From Rhizophagus irregularis (taxonomy: Eukaryota; Glomeromycota; Glomeromycetes; Glomerales; Glomeraceae): a DNA stretch of 64,000 nucleotides. The notes beneath the pieces were generated by a model. It did no database searches and was not told the DNA's origin. It saw nothing but the letters and a program-made list of their open reading frames with translations. How positions within the stretch are numbered: the first letter of the stretch is position 1; every line of letters starts with the position of its first letter. Both the position numbers and the translations under genes were made by a program. The DNA lies in the NCBI RefSeq assembly GCF_026210795.1, contig NC_089447.1, positions 1,366,501 through 1,430,500 on the forward strand, in the 5' to 3' direction. Below are positions 56,060 through 64,000 of the stretch, in pieces.

Positions 56060-56412
56060 ATTATAATTAATTTATATTTATGAACAATTTAATTTATTAC
56101 TGCATTTTCATTTCAGAGACAATCTTTATTAATCAATGAACCAACTTTTTTCTGATGGTTACATAGTTAAATAATTAAATTCAGTATGGGTTTTAGGGTT
56201 TCTAGGATTGTTATATAGTAATTAGAACGCAACAAGAAAAACAAAGACACTGAAAATTGTCTTTTAAAATATATTCATGTAAATAATAACACAATGACAA
56301 TAATGAAATAAATTTGTTAATTTTATTTTTAGCATTTCTTTTTATTTATTTAATTATTATTTTATTTTATTTTTTTTGAAAAAAAAAAGAAATTCATTAA
56401 ATTTAACTATAT

Positions 56413-58610
56413 TTAATTTCCTATATTATCGTTCTTTAAACTTGATCTTCCTGCTCTCATAATTTCATCAACTAATAAAAAGTTGCTTGCAATTACAGAA
56501 CTAAAAATAAAATTATAATTATCATCATTATTATCGGAAGTATATTATTAAAACTACTAATATTAACATATCTTACCATGAATGTAACATGTTACGAACA
56601 ACCCGATAGTTATCGAAAATACCTTCCAAAACTGGATCAAACGTTCCTCCCGTATTTAAATCAACTCCTACAGTATGCCCTGCCGCAAATTCTTCCTAAA
56701 AAAAAACAAATATTTGAAAAGATTCAATTATTCAAAATAAATTATTATTAAACTTACCTGTAAAGCAACAATAGTATCTTGGGCATCGAATCCCCCATTT
56801 TGTGATAAAACTTTAGGAATTATCAACATTGCATCCGCAAATGCCTGAACACCCATTTTTGCTCTTCCTTTAACTGAATCTTTAAATTTAGTCAAATGAA
56901 TTGAAAGTGCAACCTGAAATGCTCCTGCTCCAGGTACTACACTTTTATCTTCAATTGCATTCTTTACTGCACGTAATCCATCCCGGACAGCATCATTAAT
57001 CTGCGTGATTGTATGAGCATTAGGTCCTTTAATTAAAATAGTAACAGATTTTGGATCTTTAACTTCTTCAACAAATGTATATTTTTCTTCTCCAAGAACG
57101 TGTTCATAAATAAGCCCCGCATATCCAAGGGCTTCTGGAGTCAAATCATCCACAGAATTTTGTGCTATTCCTCCACAAACAAGTTGTAATCTAAAATAAT
57201 TTTCGTCAAATATATGCACATATTTATATCTATATCTCAGACTATATATAACGAAGTTATTCTTTTAATCATACCTTTCCATATTCCTTCTCTTTGCACG
57301 CCTCAATGCAAGAATGCCATTCTTACAAAGAATGTCCAATGATAATGGATCAATGCCTTTTTGGTTAATGACAACAAATCCCTTTTTGGTATCTCCACAT
57401 ACTTGTTTTTTAAATTCCACAATTTTTCTCACTTTTTCATCCGTAAACTTTCTTTCAGATTCTACAAGTTTCTCCCGCTGTTCAGCAGAAGAATAAAAAA
57501 ATCCAGAATTGATTTCGCTATAATAACAATATTAAAAAATATTAAAATTTTTATAATATAAACATCAGAGAAGTTTTTGTGAATCGGTTGTTTTACCTTT
57601 TTTCATACTCAAGAGATACATTCAATGTTAATATATAAGCATCCTCTACACGCTTAGGCATATCAGGATGACGAGCACCATGATCTAACACTAAACCACG
57701 AATTAATCGAGAATCGGAAGCGGTCTTATGCTGCATTTTCATAATTTCTACCATGTGTAAATCAATTGGCTCATCATCTCGTTTAATTGACATTACTGCA
57801 TCAACTACAGCATCAGTCAGCTTGTCTGCAAGTGCAGTATGGACTTTGGTACGTAAAGAAGTACGGGCAACACTAACAAGTATTTCCCGATCAATTTGTT
57901 TTTCAATTTTATATTTATCCAAGAACTATAAATATGTTGTTTCAAATTAGATTATTATTGACAGATTGCAGAATAAAAAATATATACCTCTAATGATTCT
58001 TTTCTTGCTAAATCGAACCCTTCAGTAACAATTCGAGGGTGTAATCCTTCAGAAATATACCTTTCAGCTTGTTTCATTAATTCGCCAACCAACAAAACAA
58101 TAGACGTCGTGCCATCACCAGTGATTTCATCTTGCGCTGTAGCAGCGCGAGCAATCATTGCCGCAGTTGGATTTTGAATTTGCTTGAATCAATCCGAATT
58201 AGAAATCATAAATGCCACCAAAAAAAAAATCACTACTACAAAAAATATCAATAATAATTACCATTTCACTCAATAGAACTTTACCATCTTTAGTAATCTT
58301 GATGCTACCTGCACCGTCAACCAACCTATATAAGTAATATTTATTATTAATTTTGAAGTCAAAATTAAAATAAAATAATTCTTACATTTTAATAGTTCCC
58401 TTCGGTCCAAGATTAGATTTTAACACATCTTGCAAGCCAACTGCTGCAGTTATATTAAGCTGAAGGGCTTGACCTCTTCGAGCAACTTCTGACTTGGGGT
58501 TGATAAGTTGTATGGCAGAAGAAGCCCTATCAAATATAAAAGAAGTTTTGTATAATTTTTTAAGAAATATAAAAATATTATTTTAATCAAATGTCAAAAA
58601 ATATTTACAT
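56413..58610 (-). CDS. CCT6: T-complex protein 1 subunit zeta (CCT6)
   Basis: Nine exons: 58609-58610, 58386-58526, 58262-58325, 57988-58182, 57597-57925, 57275-57517, 56758-57190, 56577-56695, 56413-56500; 1,614 bp, 537 residues, the family's usual size. CCT is the cytosolic ring chaperonin that folds actin, tubulin and others with ATP. Seen are [20 protein letters not shown], the nucleotide motifs GPKGT and EITGDGTTS, the apical part, VVPGAGAF, and [14 protein letters not shown] and [11 protein letters not shown] near the equatorial end. [15 protein letters not shown] and ending [18 protein letters not shown] mark the zeta subunit. The start codon is split by the first intron (58527-58608): exon 1 gives AT and exon 2 gives G. 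No other in-frame Met fits the conserved N-terminus. Confidence 0.95.
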
Positions 58611-59042
58611 CTCAACAAAAGTATCGCTAGTATCACTTTTAAGGCTCGTGAACAGTGAACAGTGAACTCAAAAAAACGCGACGAAATATAAGTAGCTCAA
58701 TGGATGAAATGTCGAAAGATCTTGATGAATTTATGGAGATCAATGTACTATGGTAAAGTATGACGAAATATATCAATTATGGAAACTTTCTAGATTAATT
58801 CTGGATCCACATTTGTACATTTTTTTTCGAAGAAAACACCTTTATTTTATTTTAAATGATACCAAAACAAGATAAATCTGAATTTTCAAGAGCAAAAATT
58901 TAAATATTTAAAGTGTTAAGTGACATAAGATATCGATATACTTATTTTGGATATTATTAGCAGGGATTAACAAAGTAGTATTAAATATAAATTCACAAAG
59001 AATTCGTTGTCCTCAATTTATTTTTAGCCGCAATCAAGACAA
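58611..59042. other. Intergenic region between ING and CCT6 genes
   Basis: It holds the promoter of CCT6 and the 3' region of the ING gene. GAACAGTGAACAGTGAACTC near 58,650 is a short direct repeat. Nothing else is recognised. Confidence 0.5.
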
Positions 59043-60357
59043 TTATCTTCTGCGTATTTTAAGTTTTTCTGTACAATCAGGACAATACCATTTGCCTTTC
59101 GGCTGAGCTTTGAGACTAACACAGGGATAGTGAAACCATTCGATTTCACATTCATTATTATCACAAGCGACCATTTCGCCCCAACTGACTTGTTGACAAT
59201 AACAATAAACAGGTTCGTTAGGATCAATAGGCATATCTGCAGCAGCTTGTGTATCATCATTTCTAGTAATTATGTCAAAAAAGTATACCATTTTTAATCA
59301 AGTTAAATAGATCCAAAAATTGATATAACTTTGTCATATGTATATAACATACGTTTTCTCTGTTGTTACTGTTGCTTTAGTTTTGCTATTTTTACTATTT
59401 TCCTTCTTTCTTTTGTTTGGTTTTTCCCGTTCTTTCTCCCCATGATTCCGAGATGCCGCTGGCGGCGGAGTAGCAGTGTCTTTGTTGGTCTTACGCTCTA
59501 TACAGAGAATGGAAGGTGTTAATTTATCTTATTCTTTTATTAAGCTAACAAGTTACAAAGTGAACTTTACTTTTATGATTTGATGTTTCGTTATCTACAA
59601 AATAAAATAAATTGTCAGCATATATAATAAAAGAGGGTAAAGTAAATCACTTCTTGTTTCCTCACTTTGTTGTGCCCTTTTTTCTTTGCTTTCTTTCTTT
59701 TCTTTTTCATTCTTCTGATTTTGTTTGCGAGTTACCTCTTGATCGCGAGCAACATTGGCAGCAGCTGTTGGGCTAATTCTACCCGGGCCTGTCATTTGTT
59801 CGTCTTCAAATTTTTGAAGATCATCATCGAGTCTTCTAATATGACGATCAACCTAATACAATTTTATGAGTTATTCTTTAAACTAAGCTTGCGCAGCAAA
59901 AATAAATCACGTACAGTATCGTATGTTGAAGTGGCCAAGGAAACTCTCTCTTCTCCATTTTTTAAACTGTCAGTTAACAAACTTCCAAGCTTTTTAAGTT
60001 GTTCCACTTTTTCTTCTCGACTAAGATCAGGTAGGTTATCCAACAAGTTAGTAGCTTGTATAGCAACACCGTCTATTGCATCTGAAATAATATAAAAATT
60101 TTAGTTAAGGAAAACTAGCAGATAATTTTACAGAAGAATAAAACATACCTTGTGTATTAGCGTCGAGTTGGCGCATTAATGTTAAATTGCGCTGCAATTC
60201 TGCGGGTAGAGACTCTAGTGCTTATAAATGGAGAGTAAAAGTTTAATAAAAATTTTATGGCCTAAAAGAGAATAAAATAATACTTACTATCTAAATAATC
60301 GTCTAGATACATTAAATTATTCTCTAAACGGCTTGTACTGATAGTTGGACCGGGCAT
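59043..60357 (-). CDS. ING-family protein with C-terminal PHD finger
   Basis: Seven exons: 60288-60357, 60149-60220, 59915-60081, 59651-59852, 59571-59594, 59353-59497, 59043-59262; 900 bp, 299 residues. ING proteins (yeast Yng2, Pho23, Yng1) bring histone acetyltransferase or deacetylase complexes to nucleosomes marked with H3K4me3. The N-terminus has the ING domain ([20 protein letters not shown], then [20 protein letters not shown]). A Lys/Glu-rich linker follows, then a PHD finger with the C4HC3 pattern: [35 protein letters not shown]. The aromatic Tyr/Trp residues and the Met-Val-Ala-Cys-Asp strand needed for methyl-lysine binding are in place. A basic end (KLKIRRR) could bind phosphoinositides. 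Which complex it joins cannot be told from sequence alone. Confidence 0.92.
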
Positions 60358-61807
60358 CTTTACTTCCTAGATAATAAAAATAAAATTTTACAATTTTTTG
60401 AGTTTTCAAATAACAAATTCATATTTATAAGCTTGACGTTGCATCTTGTGCAACATAACCTAAATCACGCGTCTCCTCAATTAATGTGAATGCGTTAAAA
60501 TAACTAAGAATAATGAGAATAATGGTCAAAAATATATACTTTATATATGTGGGTCAGCATGTCAACTTTGTACCAATAAGTGACATAAATTATAGATAAG
60601 AAAGAATCGCGCAGTTTTCGGGCACGATTTTCTTCAGATTCAACACACAATAGAGGCCTAATAGTTGCAAACTTGAGAAATTTTTATGAGAACAATATTA
60701 ATAAGAAAGATCAAAGAAGACTGGCGATGATGATGATGACGAAAGGGGTGATCATGCTCTTTATTTTATATATATTTTTTAAAATACACAAAATTATAAC
60801 TTGTAAATTAACATAAAATCATTATAAGATCAAATTCCTTTAGTTTATATCTTTAAATCCTAAAGAGAAAAAATATCCATTGAGCCGGTAAATTCTTCCA
60901 TTGTAAATATCATTCAAACAATTATACTTAATAAAAAAAAAAAAACTTCTATGCTCGAATTACCTTTTCTGAGTTATAAAATCTAAATTAACGTTCTTCA
61001 TAAAAGTAAAAACAACTTCCTCCTCATTATCAACTTGAGGATAGGAATTCACTAGATAGTATATTCTTCTCTAGAATCTAGACCTTATTTAAGGGAGCTT
61101 CTTTAGATTGCTTTTTATGGACAGAGAACGAATCACTTCGATCTTGCTCATAAAAAAGGCAACTTAAAGAGTTTGACTACTAGTCTACTACCTGATTATT
61201 CGAATTTCATTATGACGCGTCAATAAGTATTTTTAAGAGAGATTTTACGCATGGTTAGATTCAAAAATTATTTGAATAAATAAAGACAGGAAGCAAGAAC
61301 TTGTTTAAACTTTTAATGAAACTAAATAATAACTTGAGTTGGAGCCTTGGGAAAGAAAACGCTTTAGGCAGCAGCAAGTACCAACCTAGAAAAACTACTA
61401 ACCAACCATTGACTCTATGAGGAGAATCATATTATGTGGCATAATTTTTAAATTATGATTTATCAATAGAAAATGTGCTGATTTAATAACCCTGAAGGAA
61501 ACTTGATAAGCAAGCAAAAAAAAATTGTTCAATTTATTGATTTAATTTCAAAAAAGCAAAAGGATTTAAATAAATAGAAAAGGGGGCATATTGAACTCAT
61601 TTTTTACAGATTTGCCATTTATATAAAATTACATAATTTATAATTCAAACTAAAGATCGTATATCATAATATTTCACGGTCTGGTACTCTGGTTTGTCTC
61701 ATAGATAATGTGATGATATACACTTTCATTTAATTAACGAAGAATATAAATCTGGGAAAAAATTACAAATAAAGAATATTTTACTTGCATTAATGAATAC
61801 GATACAC
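60358..61807. other. Intergenic region, 1.45 kb
   Basis: It contains the promoter of the ING gene and the 3' region of the TMEM170-like gene. No reading frame, RNA gene or repeat is recognised. Confidence 0.5.
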
Positions 61808-62391
61808 TTATAGAACAGTTGTGATGGTTGAATAACACCCCATAAGAAGAATCAATGCTTGTATTAAACCCCATAAAAATGGAATCCAAACTGATATTTT
61901 AAAAGAACCAAATGTGTAAATAGCTGCTAATACTAACCCTATGAGATTAATCAGCAAAATCAGTCTCGATTACAAAATCAAAAAAAAAGAATAAATAAAG
62001 AATAAGAATTACAAACCGACAGTAGTTCCGCTCACGAAACCAGTTAATAATGCGACAGTAACAAACCCAATTGGAACCAAGAATGACCATCTATATTTAT
62101 GAAATACAAACCAAGCCCATATTCCAGCTAAACCGTATATCACGGTAAAAAATATTATAGTCCACAATACTGTAAATAACCATATTTCTAAATTGTTATA
62201 AATTTTGTAATTTTTCGTTTAGTTAAGAAGTCGTTTTATAAAAATTGTCAGTTGTCCTAAATAGTAAACGAACCTGGTGCATTATTAAGTATTATTTTAT
62301 ACGAGAATGGAGGCCAATAAAGTGAAGGCCAAATCGGGTTATTACCACTACTAGGTGGACTGGAAAAGAACTCTAATAACGATTTTGTCAT
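61808..62391 (-). CDS. TMEM170-like integral membrane protein
   Basis: Three exons: 62274-62391, 62017-62187, 61808-61938; 420 bp, 139 residues. The N-terminal 39 residues are Pro/Ser-rich and end WPPFSYKIILNNAP. They are followed by three hydrophobic segments: WLFTVLWTIIFFTVIYGLAG, FLVPIGFVTVALLTGFVSGT with GLVLAAIYTFG, and FLWGLIQALILLMGC. Length, number and spacing fit the TMEM170 family (PF10190), whose animal members shape endoplasmic reticulum sheets and the nuclear envelope. The match is by pattern and not by identity, so the exact function is open. Confidence 0.75.
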
Positions 62392-62827
62392 TTGTTGTAT
62401 TCTAAATATTTTTACAAATTCTTATATGCGACGCAGTAATTCATTAATGGTATCACAAAAGCCGTTACATGTTACACTCGTAGTGGCTTAGAACTCACTT
62501 TCATGTCTTGTCTTTAAAAGGAAATTTCTCGAACTGAGATCTACAGTTGTATTGATATTAAATGAACTAACTATAACTAAAAATGTCAGTCCTGAGACAA
62601 TCCTGAGTCCTTTGGCTGTTTATGACAAATATTATTATAGTAGACTGGAATATCTGATTTGAAGAATCCTTTTTTATTGTATGACTTTAAAAGAAGTTTC
62701 TCAAAAATAAAAAAAAAATTTAAAAAATATTTTTTTTTTTATTTAACTTTTCTCGAGTACACTGGAAAAGTTCACTGCGCGTTTTGTAGACGACCAAGGA
62801 ATAAAAAAAAAATTTTTTTTTATCTTC

Positions 62828-64000
62828 ATGGTAAGCTTTTTTTTTATTTTTTTATGAAGTATAAATATTAAATATGCTAAAGAATAATAGGTAAAATAAA
62901 AATATTTGTAAATTTAATATTTTATTCTTCTATAGTATAACAATAATACTCAACCACAAGACTCTTTTCTTTTACACCGACCTGCGTTGCCTCCACCAAA
63001 TTTTATAAATGCGTATCAACAAGACGTAACCCATAATCGAAACAACAATACCAATACCGCTAGCACTTTAACTAATACATTACCTCCTATTCTTCCAAGA
63101 ATTGCCCCTGCAGGCCCAATACCGTTACCACCCACTCCTCAAACTAGACCCCGCCCTTCTAGACCTAAATACAAAATTAAAACTGATAAAACAGCATGGA
63201 CTGCAGATGAAGATAATTTACTTCGTCTTGCTGTTCAACTTTATGGTGACAGGTCAGAAAGATGGACAAAAATTGCTGCATGTGTCCCCGGTAGAACGAA
63301 CAAAATGTGTAGAAAACGTTGGTTTCATTCGCTGGATCCAAATTTACGCAAAGGCCCGTGGACTGAAGAAGAAGACGATTTATTAAGAAAAGCTGTTGAA
63401 AAACATAATAGGGTTTGGTGTAAAGTTGCCGAGTCTATTCCAGGTCGTACAGATGATCAATGCGCTAAAAGGTGGAAAGAATGTCTAGATCCTGATATTG
63501 ATCATACAGAGTGGACAGATCAGGAAGATGCTTTATTAATGCAAAAATATTCAGAATTTGGAAGTCAATGGCAACAAATTGCTCAATTTTTTCAAGGACG
63601 TCCAGGACTACATTGTCGAAATAGGTGGAGAAAAATTCAAAGACTTAAGAAAGCACAGAAAGATCCTTCAATGGATATGATTATCATAACTCCTAATGAT
63701 ATAACTACGACGAACTCTTCTTCTTCACCTCATACATCAACCTCTTCTTTATCGACAACATTACACTCGACGCCTCAAAATGTACTACAACCAAATTTAC
63801 AATCAAATGCACAGTCCAATTTGACGACTAATAATATGCAATCAAATGTGCAACAACAGTCTAATACACAACCTCATGTACAGTCACGTTCGTCTTCAAT
63901 TATGTCACGTCAGAATGTAAATTTACAACAGTCACATATTCATTCGAATTTGCAGCAACAACGCTTAACATTAAATAACGCATCTCCAAATTTATCTGCA
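62828..64000 (+). CDS. Myb-type transcription factor with three repeats (C-terminus outside the window)
   Basis: A 5' exon ends exactly with ATG (62828-62830), followed by an intron (62831-62935, GTAAGC ... TATAG). Exon 2 (62936 onward) stays open to the window end, giving at least 356 residues. After a Pro-rich N-terminus come three Myb/SANT repeats: about 86-137 (TAWTADEDNLLRLAVQLYGD), about 138-188 (KGPWTEEEDDLLRKAVEKHN) and about 190-240 (TEWTDQEDALLMQKYSEFGS), each with the three spaced aromatic residues. The order R1-R2-R3 is as in c-Myb and fungal Bas1-like factors, so it should bind DNA in the nucleus. The rest is Gln/Asn/Ser-rich, typical of an activation region. It is divergent from the TMEM170-like gene over 436 bp. 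The start is inferred from phase and the splice sites. Confidence 0.85.

Overview
The window looks like nuclear DNA of an arbuscular mycorrhizal fungus (Glomeromycotina, Rhizophagus-like). This is an inference from strong AT richness, short GT-AG introns of roughly 65 to 120 bp, fungal-type housekeeping genes, and a dense mix of Ty3, LINE, hAT-like, Tc1, pogo/Tigger, Harbinger and P-element-like sequences. No database could be searched. The window has two compartments with a sharp border near 42 kb.

Compartment 1 (1 to about 42,100) is almost entirely transposon-derived. A decayed Ty3 copy (841 to about 11,330, plus strand) has been hit by many later insertions: a palindromic element that itself carries a hAT-type MITE and a Tigger transposon, a hAT-like element packed with a tandem repeat, a TIR element, a Tc1 copy, an unclassified insert and a poly(A) retroposon. 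Next come a two-gene Harbinger remnant and a broken P-element-like gene. A second Ty3 copy is split between the minus strand (16,837-22,518, with its 5' LTR) and the plus strand (28,181-32,854, with its 3' LTR). The split Ty3 and the split P-like gene are both repaired on paper by one inversion of about 11.3 kb (breakpoints near 16,837 and 28,180). The Ty3 family carries a Nudix-hydrolase-like domain just before its protease, and an antisense coiled-coil reading frame before the 3' LTR. Two LINE copies keep ORF1 but lack ORF2. From 34,681 to 38,452 lie elements built of hairpin-forming palindromes, including one inserted inside a relative. Several MITE families have exact 8-bp, 9-bp or TA target duplications.

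Compartment 2 (42,171-64,000) is a compact run of single-copy genes: a dual-specificity (MAPK-type) phosphatase, proteasome ATPase Rpt6, a mitochondrial elongation factor P divergently paired with Rpt6, a large multi-exon protein I do not recognise, a short protein resembling only the C-terminal domain of XMAP215/ch-TOG, chaperonin subunit CCT6 (zeta), an ING-type PHD-finger protein, a TMEM170-like membrane protein, and the start of a three-repeat Myb transcription factor that runs off the window. I assembled the exons of Rpt6, EF-P, the XMAP215-like protein, CCT6, ING and the TMEM170-like gene by hand; each set sums to an open frame divisible by three. These genes serve ordinary cell functions (signalling, proteolysis, mitochondrial translation, microtubules, protein folding, chromatin, membranes, transcription) and show no sign of forming a pathway together.
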